A stretch of DNA of 64,000 nt from Rostratula benghalensis (GCA_013399305.1 VXAI01000137.1:1-64000); one strand, 5' to 3'; counted from the stretch's first letter, positions 47,201 through 58,780 are shown. Numbers and translations are program-made. The notes: generated by a model not told the origin, from the sequence alone.

Positions 47201-49500
47201 ATCTCCTGGAGAAGACCAGCAGCCTCCTCCATGTCCCTGCTGCCTTTCAGCTGGCTCATTTTTCCCACCGATTATTTTTTTTCCTGGTCTCATCATTTAG
47301 CAGCACTAATTGCCTTCCCAAATTGCTGGACACGTGACCGAGAGCATCTCTTTCAAGCACCTCAGCTCTCCCGCACCTTGTTATGTGCACGCTGGTGATT
47401 TGTGTCTCTCTGAGCTGGAGAGCTCTTCCCCACGAGGAGGTGATGATTCACGTCCCTAGAAAAGGGAATCGATAAAGCATGACTAAGGCAGCCCTACATC
47501 AGGACGGTGATTAGAGACTGCCTCCGCATCTCTGTCCGGAGAGGCAATTTACTGATTGTCTTTGCAATTTTTAATTTTTTTTTTTTTTTTTCTTGCCTTG
47601 TGGGGTCTTTGCCAGGCTCCCAGCAGCTCCTTTTATTTATTAATTTCTTGGTTTGTTTTTGACACCGGCGTTTCTCAGGGTTCGGATTTCCTGCCTTGCG
47701 CTTCCTGGGGATGAGAAGTTGTGCTGACCTCCAAATTTCTGGGTGATCTGGCGAGACCGGTGATCCACGGGGCCCTAAAACAGCCCAAATGGAGAAATGG
47801 GTGTTACTAATCGCTGCTCCCTGGCTGCTTGAGGATTGCTCGCCCATGAGAACTCTTTGCAGCAGAAGACTTCCTGAGAGGGTTTGATTTATGAACTCAG
47901 CACCAAACGCCCTGAACACGCAGACAAGATAAGTGCATGCTGGACATGAAACTCATTAATACTACCTGCAGCCAGACATTCATAAGAAGACAAATTAATG
48001 CTCAACCATGAGACAGAAGATACTTTACACCCTTGCAGCCCACTTTCCAAGAACATGCAGGTACTCCATGGCCTGGAGATGGTTTCTCCTGTGGTTTAGT
48101 GCCATTCCTCAGTACTTTGTGAATTTACCACATGCTGAAGCCTTCCAGGAGCACCATGTAGGTGTAGGGATGTGCCCTGTCACCAAACCAGCCCCACACT
48201 TAATGGCTCCAGGAGCATTTCTCCATCAGCTGTGCCACCCAAGCATGGCATGGGGAGGGCTTTTCTTTGCCAGGTTATTTCGTGCTGGACCAGTTCTTCA
48301 TCTCAGATCATTGCACAGACCCACAGCGCCAAGATGTGGGATTTAGGGGCCATGGAGCTGTTAAATGGAGAAAGGCAGCCTTAGCGACAGGAAATGTGAG
48401 GATGGGGCTTGGGGCCACCGGATGGCACAGGAGGCAAGGCATCAGGGAAGAGTCTTCTTGTGAGGAGGGGCTGCTTGGAAGACCCTCCATAAGGGTAAGC
48501 TCCAGGAGGGGGGTACAGAGATGGCACTCAATACCTCATGGCATTCTGGGGATATCTGAGCTCCAGAAAGGCCAAGGGGAATGGAGACCCTGTCTTGGAG
48601 TGGTCCTCAAAGCCTGCAGAGGTGATGACAGGGAAGAGAAAAGCCAGGAAGGAAGAGGCACTTCCCCATGTCCATGCCAGGAGGAATGAGCACATAATTC
48701 CTGGCACGGAGGTCACCGTTTCCACGGCAGTCCCCGAGGCTCAGCCTGACCTCCCTAACCACAGGGAACTAAAATTCCTTTCTCATCTACCTGCTTGCAA
48801 AGCCCGTTATCCTTGTGGTACCCACGCGATGCCTAGAAAGGGAGAAAGTGCTTCTGGGATGGAGAAACACAGGAGGACTGGGATGTGCCTTAGATTAGAC
48901 ACTGGATTTAGGCTCTGCCTCATCCCATCCCCAATCCAGAATGGTCCCATCTACCTGAAAGAGCTGCTTCAACGTCACGAAAGGGCAGATTTCTCCCTCC
49001 AGCCCTTCAGATGTGCTTAAACTTCTCCACCTGCCTGTCCTCACACTTGTTGCTAATAGTGCCGTTTTTATTGCCTCCATCAATGGTACGTGGGGCTGCC
49101 TCCAGGGGGCAAGCCAGGATGCCTCAATCAGCTATAGGGAACCTGTATAGGTGACTACAGTCCACCCGGGAGCAGCAAGGTGTTGCTGGCAGAGATGGAA
49201 TCTCCCCACTCTGCTCAGTTCACCGGAGCCCCTTGCTCTATGGGGTGCCCTGGGTGAAAGCATCTCCCTACCTGGGCATCCCCCTCTGGGTAAATAAGCA
49301 AAAAGAGGAGCTAACAGCAATTCTGAAGCACCTTGCTGATGGAGATCTGGGGGTTTGATGGCCTCAATCCGTCCCCCTCCCAGTTTCATGGATGCTTTTC
49401 CAACAAAAAGAAAAATAAAAGCCAAATTCCAGCCAGGCGCCACAGGCATGGGAGCACCTTGGTGCCTGGTGTTTACTTTCCTGAGTGGGGACATGCTTTG
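44206..49500. other. Unique noncoding DNA, partly GC-rich
   Basis: No gene recognised in about 5.3 kb. It contains an A13 tract at 44617-44629, a T12 tract near 45480-45491, (AC)n at 46619-46636 and a T run near 47578-47591. Frames of up to 160 codons (48538-49020 plus; 46049-46504 minus; 45926-46375 plus) overlap frames on the other strand and contain no motif I know. A block around 46345-46500 has a TGAGTCA (AP-1/MARE-like) core and is unique. Confidence 0.35.
46619..46636 (+). repeat. (AC)n dinucleotide microsatellite
   Basis: About nine AC units after AAGC. Confidence 0.9.
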
Positions 49501-50210
49501 GGTTAGAACCTCTGGTCCTGGCTCCGAGTCTTGCTGGGGATGGTGATGCCATGTACGAGGGCTTTGCTGGTGACAGCAATGCTGCAGGCCATGGTCTTTG
49601 CTGGGGATGGTGATGCTGCTGGTGAGGGTCCCGCTGGTGACAGCAATGCTGCAGGCCATGGCTCTTTGCTGGGGATGGTGATGCTGCTGGTGAGGGTCCC
49701 GCTGGTGACAGCAATGCTTCAGGTGAGGGTCCTACTGGTGACGGTAATGACGCAGGTGGGGGTCTTTGCTGGGGTTGGTGATTCCATAGGTGAGGGTCTG
49801 AGGGTCCTGCTAGGAATGATGATGCTGCAGGCAAGGTTCCTGCTGGGGACATTGATACTGATGGCCAGGGTCTTGCTGGGAATGGTGATGCTCTGGGCGA
49901 GGGTCCCACTTGTGACAGCGATGCTTCAGGTGAGGGTCCTGCTGGTGATGGTGATGCCACCAATGAGGGCTTGCTGAGGTTGGTGTTGGCAGAGGTGGGG
50001 CTCCTGCCAGTAATGGTGGTGCTGTGGGTGAGGGTCCTGCCAGGGATGGTGATGCTGCAGGTGAGGCTCCTGCTGGCACCAGGGATGCCATAGGCAAGGG
50101 TTTTGCTGAGGATAAGCGATGCTGCAGGGAAGAGTCCCACTGGGAACAGTGACGCTGCAGGTGAGGGTCCCACTGGGGGGACCCCTGTCCCTGGTGATGC
50201 TGCTTGCTGT
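49501..50210. repeat. GC-rich minisatellite (about 30-34-bp units)
   Basis: Imperfect tandem units built on GGTGAGGGTCCYGCTGGTGA and RYRATGCTGCAGG repeat for about 0.7 kb. The left part shows a higher-order unit: GCTGGTGACAGCAATGCTGC begins at 49566 and 49633, and a near copy starts at 49701 (spacing 67 and 68). Unit lengths are often multiples of three, so several frames stay open. The minus strand is open for 269 codons (50173-49364) with a SPAASPSPAGPSP periodicity, and a plus frame is open for 148 codons. No signal peptide, splice context or unique flanking domain supports a real protein. Confidence 0.9.
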
Positions 50211-51606
50211 CAGGATGCAGATCCTCTTCTCAGCCCGCCTGCAAGGCTCCTGCTTCTGGTCGGCTCCCAAAACCCAGTCAGATGACAGGGTTATTTACTA
50301 AGGCTGGCAGGAAGGAAAGGCCATAAATTCCCCAGATATAACGGCTGAGTCAGAGAACAAAGTGGCCACAGCCAACTCCAGCGTGGCCTGGAAGAGCAGC
50401 TTAAAGGGAGGGGACAGGGTCAGCTGTGGCTCTTACTCTTCCTCCCTGAGCTGGGAGGTCCCTTGGAGGCTTGGAGAGATGAGGAAGTATCAGATGGCAG
50501 GTCCTGCTGGACCCTGGTAGTCCCAGAGATGCTCTGCCCAGACCGGCCACCCTGCACTTGCCTCCCGTGCTGGGAGACAGCAGTTTGCTTCGGCCTCCTG
50601 CCCTGCTGGAAGATCAGGGTTTGGTTGAAGGACCTTGCAGACGGCCTGCCCTTCCACACCAGTGATCCCTGCTTCTCTGGCAGGAAAGCAAAAGGTTAAG
50701 CCTTCGGGGCTGAAGACTATATATTATCTTCTGCAGGGGGTTTTGTGGCCCTTTGGGTTTGGTTGTTGGTTTTTTTTAAGAAATTATTGCCTGTTCCTAA
50801 AATTAGCCCTGACGCGCTGCAAAGTCAAAATCAACACATTTCATTAAGGCAAAAAAATCCCAACAACAACAACAAAAAACAAGGAGACATTTGGAACCAT
50901 TCACATGTATTTCTTGTTCCTCTGTTTGTTTGGTTGTTTGGGAGCAAATTCTCCAGCAAGCTTCAAGCGGCCACAAACCAAACCGGATAAACATTTTCTC
51001 TGCAGAAGGCTTTACCCCACCCCGCCTGCTGCTGTCCCTCACAGCTACAGCCTCCACAGCTGACCCTTCAGATGCCATCCCCGGTAATTGTCCTCCTGGT
51101 CCCCTCATCCATCACCACATCCATTATTTCTGCTCTATGGATTCTTCCTGCTCCACCTCAGTGGCACTCCAGGGCTCCTGGGAAGAAATTCCAGTGGGTG
51201 ATGACGAGAAGTCCTACAGTTTCTGGACCCCACCACCCATTTAAAGTTTTGTAAAAGCTATGGGAATTGCACGATGCTCTGCGGGAGGATCAGATCCTAC
51301 ATCTCCAGACCTCCTGGGTATTCCCCATTGTATTTACCTCTTCTCTTCAGGCCTCCTTTTCCTGGTGTGGTGCTGGTGCCTCAGACTCCAGAATTGGGAT
51401 TGTGGTGCCCCAACCAGGGCATGTGGTACAGGCGGACCCAGCCAGGAGAGAGGATGGGCTTCTAGGATCTACTGCAGGAACTGCAGGTGAGAACAGCACA
51501 TCTCCTGTTATCTCCAGCTCTTCCTCCTCTCCCTCCACCCTCAGTCTCCAGCAGAAGGTTGCTCTCACCCTTCCTGAGAAGGCTGACAGATGAATGTCTC
51601 CTCTTC
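50211..51606. other. Unique noncoding DNA
   Basis: No gene recognised in about 1.4 kb. Short overlapping frames. A Gly/Ala/Ser-type coding bias is absent. Confidence 0.35.
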
Positions 51607-51727
51607 TGTCCTGGTTTAAGTGCAGCTGGCAGCCAGGACCAGGCTCATATGGTTCTCCTCCCAGAAGGGCAGGGAGAAGAGGGGGGAAGGAAGGGAATGG
51701 GAAAGGGAGAAGCTGAGATAAAGACAG

Positions 51728-51733
51728 TTTAAT
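51728..51733 (-). promoter_or_regulatory. LTR polyadenylation signal (ATTAAA)
   Basis: On the minus strand ATTAAA is followed by CTGTCTTTATCTCAG near the LTR 3' end. The position relative to the TATA box fits an R/U5 boundary. Inferred from layout. Confidence 0.55.
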
Positions 51734-51757
51734 AGAACACTAACAGAAAAGGAAAAA

Positions 51758-51840
51758 TAAAAATAAAGGTTAATAACATTAATATCAGTAGTAGTAATAA
51801 TAATAGTAATAGCAGTAATAGTACTAATGTTAATAATAAA
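51758..51840 (+). repeat. (TAA)n-rich tract of the LTR, left half
   Basis: AT-rich imperfect TAA/TAG units. The same tract resumes at 52556-52580 right of the CR1, so one array was split by the insertion. Confidence 0.85.
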
Positions 51841-51841
51841 T

Positions 51842-52555
51842 ACAGACCTGATGGAGAGCAATGCAGGGGAAAGGGACCTGGGGGTCCCAGTGGACAGCAG
51901 GATGACCATGAGCCAGCTCTGTGCCCTTGTGGCCAAGAAGGCCAATGGCATCCTGGGGTGTATTAGAAAGAGGGTGGTCAGTAGGTCCAGAGAGGTTCTC
52001 CTCCCCCTCTACTCTGCCCTGGTGAGACCCCATCTGGAATACTGTGTCCAGTTCTGGGCCCCTCAACTCAAGAAGGACAGGGAACTGCTGGAGAGAGTCC
52101 AGGGCAGGGCTACAAAGATGCTGAAGGGAGTGGAGCATCTCCCAGAGGAGGAAAGGCTGAGGGAGCTGGGTCTCTTTAGCTTGGAGAAGAGGAGACGGAG
52201 GGGTGACCTCATTAATGTTTATAAATACATAAAGGGTAAGTGTCAGGAGGATGGAGCCAGGCTCTTCTCAGTGACAGGCAATGACAGGACAAGGGGCAAT
52301 GGGTACAAGCTGGAACAGAGGAGGTTCCACTGAAATATGAGGAAAAACTTCATCACGGTGAGGGTAATGGAACACTGGAAGGGGCTGCCCAGAGAGGTTG
52401 TGAAGTCTCCTTCTCTGGACACATTCAAAACCCATCTGGAGGTGTTCCTGTGTGACCTGATCTGGGTGTTCCTGCTCTGGCAGGGGGATTGGACTGGATG
52501 ATCTTTCAAGGTACCTTCCAATCCCTGTTATTCTGTGATTCTGCGTGATTCTGTG
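51842..52555 (+). mobile_element. CR1 LINE inserted in the LTR; youngest-looking copy
   Basis: It starts at CAGACCTGATGGAGAGCAAT in ORF2 and continues through the 3' UTR to TTATTCTGTGATTCTGCGTG and ATTCTGTGAA. It is 5'-truncated but the longest well-preserved coding piece in the window. Same 3' subfamily as the copies at 25239, 30301 and 35589. Both flanks are the LTR's TAA tract, so the insertion is younger than the LTR. Confidence 0.95.
51845..52333 (+). pseudogene. CR1 ORF2 C-terminal fragment (162 open codons)
   Basis: Starting from [20 protein letters not shown], it includes [52 protein letters not shown] and [17 protein letters not shown]. It ends at a TGA at 52331-52333 where related copies read on (a point change after RRFH). 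After that stop the frame continues as NMRKNF and HWKGLPREVV. It corresponds to the region after the catalytic reverse-transcriptase motifs, so it is incapable of replication. The apparent ATG (51827) lies in LTR sequence and is a chance fusion. Confidence 0.9.
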
Positions 52556-52614
52556 AATAATAATAATAATGAAATAATAAAAACGAGAGTGCTGCTTTCC
52601 CTCCAGCTAACCCC

Positions 52615-52623
52615 ATTTATATA
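52615..52623 (-). promoter_or_regulatory. LTR TATA box
   Basis: TATATAAAT on the minus strand, within GTATATAAATGGGGTT. It lies upstream (minus strand) of the TAA tract and poly(A) signal, as expected for a U3 promoter. Activity today is unknown. Confidence 0.6.
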
Positions 52624-52928
52624 CCGAGCACTACGTCTACAGTAGGGAATATCCCGTTGGCCACTCCATCGTTCTATCTATGCTTCTTATCAGCTTCCAT
52701 GGGAAGCTGCAAAATGTCCTTGAAAAATACAAACAGCACCTGGCAACAAGTAAAACAATAAGCATTATTGGCAATCCTTTCATGCCAAATCTGAAACAAA
52801 GCAACCACTAGAAAAAATCACGTGAATATGCTCCCAACTGACACCAGGACACCTTCCCACTGTGGGTCCTCCTTGAGGATGATGCGCTTCCCATCACCAG
52901 CCAGATTTCCTTGCACCATTGAGCTATA

Positions 52929-53122
52929 TAGAACCATAGAATGTTTTAAGTTGGAAGGGACCTTAAAGATCACCCAGTTCCAACCCCCTGCTCTGGGCTG
53001 GGACACTGCCCACCAGACCAGGTTGCTCAAAGCCCCATCCAGCCTGGTCTTGAACCCCTCCAGGAATGGGGCAGCCACAGTTTCTCTGGGCAACCTGTTC
53101 CAGTGCCTCAGCACCCTCACTA
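52929..53122 (-). mobile_element. CR1 LINE, short 3'-end copy
   Basis: GAACCATAGAATGTTTTAAG, GGACCTTAAAGATCACCCAG, CCAGACCAGGTTGCTCAAAG and CTCTGGGCAACCTGTTCCAG follow in order, breaking off after CAGCACCCTCAC. It lies only about 80 bases from the LTR end on the minus strand. Confidence 0.94.
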
Positions 53123-56029
53123 TCTGCAAGGAAAGACAAGTCATGAAATCGGCCACAGCAGCAGCAACTGTGTCCTTCTAACCTTCTCTAAGAAGACATG
53201 AACTCTCCCAGGTCCCTGTCCTCTGCTGCCCCCTCTCTCCTGACAGCCAGGAGAGCTTGGCTCAGCCCTCTGGGGACGTGGCTTTTGCTACTCCAGCGAT
53301 TCACGGCTGTTGCTCAAGACCTCAGGGGTGGAAATGTCTTGAGCAAGAGCCATGAATCGCCCAAGTAGCGTAAAGAGAAGGCGGCTGAAGGAGCACTGCA
53401 GGCGCCAGGGGAGCGTGTAGGCAAGCACAGACCTGGGAGGTGTCTGGTGGAACCAGCTTAAGCTGCACCAGCAGATCGGGGTGCTGAAGGTGACATGGAG
53501 ATGGGACAGGAGTTTGAAGGCACAACCCTACTCTCAGGTGGGCTGCTCATCAAGGGGTTTTCATTGCAGGTGGGGAAAGCTGCAGGCGGGTAGCAAACCT
53601 GGAGAAGGCGGCTGCACGCACTGGGCTGCCGTGTTTGCTCCAGAAGCAGGTCTCTAAATATCAAGGAGGATGAGGATGAGGAGGGCCGGGTCTGCAGAAA
53701 GACCTGTGAAAGACACCGCAAGCATATTCGGAGGGTTAAAAAGAGAGACTGAGTGGGCTAAGTGGTGACTAATGAAGATGTCACTCAACAAGATGAGATC
53801 TTTCAGTGTGTTGAGTGCTGCTTTATATTGGATGGAAATTTCCAGGTGTTTGGAACAAAAGTGTATCTGAAGCAGAGAAAATTCTTCATTATTTACCAAA
53901 CTGCTTCAAATTTACTCTGTGTATCTCATTTTATACTGGAAGGCATTGTCCTTCCAGATCATTGGCAAAGATATCAGACTTGATCTTTAGCCCTGACTCT
54001 TATTCTACCCTGGTAAAAGTGCCTTGCTCAATGTAGCACACTCTTGTTCGGATTACTTGCTGCATTTCAATGTGGTTTTGGTTAGTTTAAACCACATTTC
54101 AGACCAAGGCTTTTTTTTTTCCTAATTTTTTTATTTCCTAAGACAAAGAAGTAAAATACATTTCTCAAAATAAAACCATATGTCCATAAAGGCTTTGCTG
54201 TCTTCATCCTCTGGCTGTGCCATTCTCCAGCAGCATTCCTCTTTGCACCAAGAAGAGAACCTGGCAGTTTTCTGCGCCCATCATCCCTCGAGTCTGCCTC
54301 TTGTCTCATGGTAACTTTATTCAGCATCTGGCTTCTGCAGAGTTTCTCCCCATTGACACCATTCTGTGGACAGAACCGAGCTCTAAATATCTCATTACGA
54401 TTTTTTTTTTTTTTAAATATTCATCCTATTATTTTTATAGGGTGGTGATTGCCAGAATTATATTCTCTCTGGTTTTGTTTTAATTCACCATCACATTTCT
54501 TCTCTTCTGCCTGTCAGACTCGTATTGTTCAAAGATTTTAAAACAGAGCCACCCAAGGATCAATATGTTCATTAACTAATCCCGTTATTAGCAGCTTAGA
54601 ATGAACATTGGATGATGCCTGCAACTGACAAAGATTGATTTCTTAAATATAAAACTTCTCAAGAACCTGTTTTGTTTTTGTTTTTTTTTTTCTCTTTACC
54701 ATTCTCCTTTCTTTTCGCCCTGCACTCGGAGGACAAGATTTTAAGGAGGACTCAGAGTACTGGCCCTTTTGCCGTGCCAATAGCATTGTTTTCCTTCCCA
54801 ATTGCCTCCCTGCTACAGTTTTGGGTGTAAAAGCTCCTCTTCACCCTTTGATAAAGCCCAACTATTTTTGCTGCGTGGCTCGTTGTCCTCCTCCCAGCAA
54901 TCCTGAACTGTCTCAAAAGGCTCCCGCTTGGTTTCCTCCCTCTATTCTCCGGCCAGGGGCAGATGTTCACCCCACAGAGGGCTGTGCCAGCTGGAAATGT
55001 CACCGTGCTCCAGCTAATCCTTACGGTCCTCAGCTGGGAAGGACACTCTGCACCACTTTGTCAATGCTGAGTATTGTCCTGACCCCAAATCCTCCTCTGC
55101 TCCAATGAGCGACGCTGCTTCGTGTTAAATGGGGCTGGAGCAGCTGCCGGGTGTGGGGGAGCGGCTGGGGTGGGGGGAGCATGTCCAGTGGCACAGCTGG
55201 ATCCAGGAGCGCACATCTGTCCAGGGCTCCCCATTCTTGAGCCTCTTGAGACTCAGCCTTGGCCAGCTTTATGTTGGACCATTTCCTGGCCTTCAGCCTT
55301 GGGTAGAGCGTTGCCTGGGATTTTCCAGTCTTCTCCCTCACTGCTGGCTTTTACTGCCCCTTCAAGAATACATTTAATCCTCCCCCCTCACCTCACCCCT
55401 CCACAATCCTCATTTTGCTTTCCAGCCCTGCACAATCCTCTCCATCATCCGACGTTGACACAAAGCTGCACATCCAAGGTTCCCCATCCGTTCCCAGTCT
55501 GTAAGAAGCAGGTTTAGGAAGGTCTTCTGAAGTGTAACTCACCACAGGAGTGCACGTGGCGGACTCTTGCACTGGGATGGGACGAGCAGCTGAGTTGGAG
55601 GGAAGCAGGGAGAGGGTGGAGAATTGGCTGGAAAAAGCCACTATCAAAGCTCAGCGCAGTCTCGAAGCAGCAGGACAGCACAACCCGACAGTTTTAGGGA
55701 GGTCCCTCAGCCTTACAGCAGGAGCTGCCTGGCCCTGACACTGCGATGGATGGTGCCAATTAGCCACGGGCTCCTTCTCAAAGCATCGTGCCATCCTCTG
55801 GCTCTGAGGAACTGGCAACTCAGCCTCACGCCATGCAGCTGTAAACCAGCTGTGACAGCTTTGATTTCGCCTGCGCTATCGCTGCTGCCTCCGGGCTCCG
55901 TGACACCCCCCGGAGGAATCGGCCCTGGCTGACAGCTTTGTCACCTTGCGTTGCCTGCAGCCCCCAGCGGAGAGACGCTGGCGAGGGCTTGCTCCCAAAA
56001 TAGCAGGGAGGCACCTGGCTTTGGGTCAG
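53123..56029. other. Unique noncoding DNA
   Basis: No gene or identified transposon in about 2.9 kb. 54420-54670 is an AT-rich unique block with several ATTA/TAAT cores and a nearly continuous lack of low-complexity sequence. T-tracts occur at 54111-54121, 54401-54414 and about 54670-54690. Confidence 0.35.
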
Positions 56030-56352
56030 ATGTCAGACAGACAGGTTGAAAGAGTTGAGGGTGTTCAGCCTGGAGAAGAGAAGGCTCCAGGGAGACTTTA
56101 GAGCCCTTTCCTGCACCTAAAGGGGGGTATAAGAAAGCTGGAGATGGGTTTTTTACAAGGGCATGTAGTGATAGGATGAGGAATAATGGCTTCAAACTGG
56201 TAGAAGGGAGATTTAGATTAGATATTAGGAAGAAATTATTTTCTGCGGGGGTGGTGAGACATTGGAACTTGTGGCTCAGAGAAGGTGTGGATGCCCCAGC
56301 CGTGGAGTTGTTCAAGGCCAGGCTGGGTGGGGCTTTGAGCAACCTGGTTTGA
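56030..56352 (+). mobile_element. CR1 LINE fragment, both ends truncated
   Basis: GGTTGAAAGAGTTGAGGGTG, CTGGAGAAGAGAAGGCTCCA, TTAGATTAGATATTAGGAAG and GGCCAGGCTGGGTGGGGCTT occur in CR1 order. The copy stops at CAACCTGGTTTGAGG without the octamer terminus. The 3' truncation is unusual for a LINE and implies later deletion or recombination. Confidence 0.9.
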
Positions 56353-58330
56353 GGTTCAATAAGGCCAAGTGCCAAAGGAGGAGTGTTTCAAGCACAGAAG
56401 CATTTTGGGAGGCTCCATCTCATGCCCGAAGCACCACCACACTTGCATGAAAAGCACAAGAAAAATCAAAAAATCACCCCACTTTAATCAGCACCGTGAT
56501 TAAACCCAGAACCCACAGTGACTCGGTATCAGACTGCAGCCCTGCCACAGAGAATAATCTCTAAATCACATGGACTTGATGGTCATTGCCTCCTGGGACA
56601 AATGTGAACTGCAATGCCAGCCTGCAAATCTGCATGCCCCTGGGGGATGGCTCTTGGGTATTTTACCTTTTAGGTCTTTCTTCTTCCTCAGGGCTGGGCT
56701 GTGAATGGATTTCTCAGAAAGCAACTCAAAAACCAGGTGCAATTTCAACAGCGTGAACCCAGCAGGTCCTGGGACACAATGGGCACGAGCTAATGCAAAG
56801 CCCTTTGAAGGTCTTACTATTTTATCTGCTTATTGTGTAGCCAGAGACTAAGCAGTGAGGGAAGGTCACAGGCTCAGAGGATCCTGGGGCTGTCAGGGAC
56901 AGGCCTGGTGGTTTGCTCACGGCCACCCCAGCTGCAGCTCTGCAGAGGCCATCCCTGGGGAGGACCACCAGAAATCACTCAAGGCAGGATCTCTACAGCT
57001 GCTTTCTCCTGAACAAAGGAGTCATTTCCCATGGAAATACCCCAGACAAATCCCAAACAACTCCATCCCTTCTCCTTACAAACTCAGCCATGCCAGGGAT
57101 GCTCTATTATTTTTCAAATCACAGCCGTTTGCCTTCCCTCTCCCAATTCCATAGCACAAGTTGGCGTTCAGAGGGCATTTCCCCTACACTTATCCCACCC
57201 CAGGGAGCTCTGTTTGTCCTGGTTTATACAGAGGGAAATGGAAACAGAGAGACAAGATAAACACATTTTTCAGTGGCAGAGCCCTTTGGAGTTGAGGCTC
57301 CTCCGGACCTTCTCCTCCCCCAGCCTGCCAGGGCTTACACTGCTGGGAAACAGAAAACAGAGGTATTTGGGCAGAACTTTCCCCAAACAAGCGTTAAATC
57401 CTCACCCTGCCTCCAGAGACTTTCCCCCCACTGCCCTAAGAAAGCCACGGAGTTTATTTGTGACTCAGAAATAATGACACCTCTTCACTTAGCAGCCGTC
57501 AGGATGCAGAAAGGAGATTATTGCTTAGCAGCACTCCAACCTTACCACGCTCCCGTGGATTTCTGAAGCTGCTTCTCCTTCGCGCACTTTATCAACACCG
57601 TCACAGTTGCTGTTTATTTGGGGGAATTATTTAGCAGCGAAAGCTCTCCTAGCGGTGTTTTGACACCCGCCTCTCCTCCAAGAGCTTCGCAGGCGAGATG
57701 CAGATGTGCCAGCTACAACCTGCTGCCTGCAGACCTCGAATTGTCGAGGGAGCTTCAGAGGAGAAGGTTTGGACTTGTAGAGCCCCAGGGCCCAATGTAC
57801 CTCCCCTGTACTCTCCAGACGGCAACAACGCTGTTAGTCCCTACCGAAATCAGTGGCAAAGCTTTCCTCGACTCTCACTACGCTAAATCAGGGCCCGCAG
57901 ATGGCACCCAGCCGGAAGATGATTGATGATTTTGCAAGCTCAAGCCAAAGGTGGGTGGAAAACGCATCTTGGAAACCGGCTCGGTAGCACTTCAGTGCCT
58001 CCTGAAGCCTTTACCAGGATGTGAAAATGTACCTGGCGTTCTGCAGCTGTAAATATGGTCTTCGCGGCCACGTACAGCACTTCCCAGCTGCACAGATGCT
58101 ACTTATCTTTGTGCCCTCCTGGAACAAAACCTTGCTTTGTTTTTTTCTCACTTCCAAAATAAACTTCCTTTTTCTGCACTCCCACAGCGAATCGCCACCG
58201 GGAAGGGAAGCTGCGCGGAGTTTTCTCTCCAGCAGATTGCCTCCCTCTTCCCTCTGCCCCGAGAACCCGAAAGCAGAGCAGGGCTACTGTTTACAGAAAA
58301 GCAAAGAGCATTCAAAGCTGTATCGTTTCT
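56353..58330. other. Unique DNA, partly CpG-containing
   Basis: No repeat or recognised gene. 57560-57930 is a GC-balanced unique block with several overlapping open frames of 62-102 codons; none is recognised. Confidence 0.35.
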
Positions 58331-58480
58331 AAATGCATCCATTCCTGATTGAAAGAAGCTGAGGTAGTCACATCAGAGGAGCTAATTAAAATGTAAACAG
58401 CGTCGCTTTTAATTGCTAGCGCTAAAAATTGTCATTATTTATTTTAACAGTCGAGGTGCATAAGAATATGTGTTTAATTG
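58331..58480. promoter_or_regulatory. Candidate conserved noncoding element (homeodomain-site rich)
   Basis: Unique AT-rich sequence with closely spaced homeodomain cores: GCTAATTAAAATG (about 58381), CTTTTAATTGCTAGCGC (about 58406), CATTATTTATTTTAAC and GTTTAATTGC. The density and spacing resemble vertebrate developmental enhancers. This is inference from composition; no alignment was possible. Confidence 0.25.
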
Positions 58481-58780
58481 CAAAAAGGAGGAGGAGGAGG
58501 TGAATTTAAGATGTACGTTAGAGATGCTGCAGTCTGAGCTCTGGCTGGTTGTTTCCATGAGAAAATACAGTGGCTTTCTTCACCCTGCAAGTCCTTCACT
58601 GCAGACACATGGTTTGATTTTTATTATTCTTTCTTCTTTTTTTTTTTTTTTTCTGTTTTAATGCATTTGGTTGGTTGGGTTTTTTTGGCCTTTCTTGTTC
58701 AAAATCCTATTTCCCATCTTCTGCAATTCTCACTCTTGGAGGAGTCTGGAAACCAGTCCAACGCTTCCAGATCAGTCATT
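58481..58780. other. Unique DNA with GGA and T tracts
   Basis: (AGG)n at 58486-58500 and a T-run near 58635-58653. No gene seen. Confidence 0.4.

Larger units (their letters stand above)
51607..52851 (-). mobile_element. Endogenous-retroviral solo LTR, split by a CR1 insertion
   Basis: On the minus strand the element begins TGTCCTGGTGTCAGTTGGGA (from 52851) and ends TTAAACCAGGACA (at 51607), so its ends are TG...CA. This matches the avian LTR family that starts with TGTCCTGGTTTCAGCTGGGA. A TATA-like TATATAAAT lies at 52615-52623 (minus), a TAA-rich stretch follows, and ATTAAA at 51728-51733 fits a poly(A) signal just before CTGTCTTTATCTCAG. The flanks TCTTC (51602-51606) and CCTTC (52852-52856) form a 5-bp target duplication with one mismatch. 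No gag, pol or env sequence is present, so it is a solo LTR of about 530 bases once the CR1 is removed. Confidence 0.85.

Noticed and set aside
49364..50173. 269-codon Ser/Pro/Ala-rich minus frame as a mucin- or collagen-like gene
   Set aside because: It is explained by minisatellite units of mostly three-fold length. Other frames are open too and no signal peptide or unique domain is present.
51827..51844. ATG and first codons of the 168-codon CR1 frame
   Set aside because: These codons come from LTR/TAA-tract sequence fused by the insertion; they are not a natural start.
57195..57250. A second TGTCCTGGTTTA-like LTR end (TTTGTCCTGGTTTATACAGA)
   Set aside because: Nothing downstream matches the LTR body seen at 51607-52851, so the short match is probably chance.
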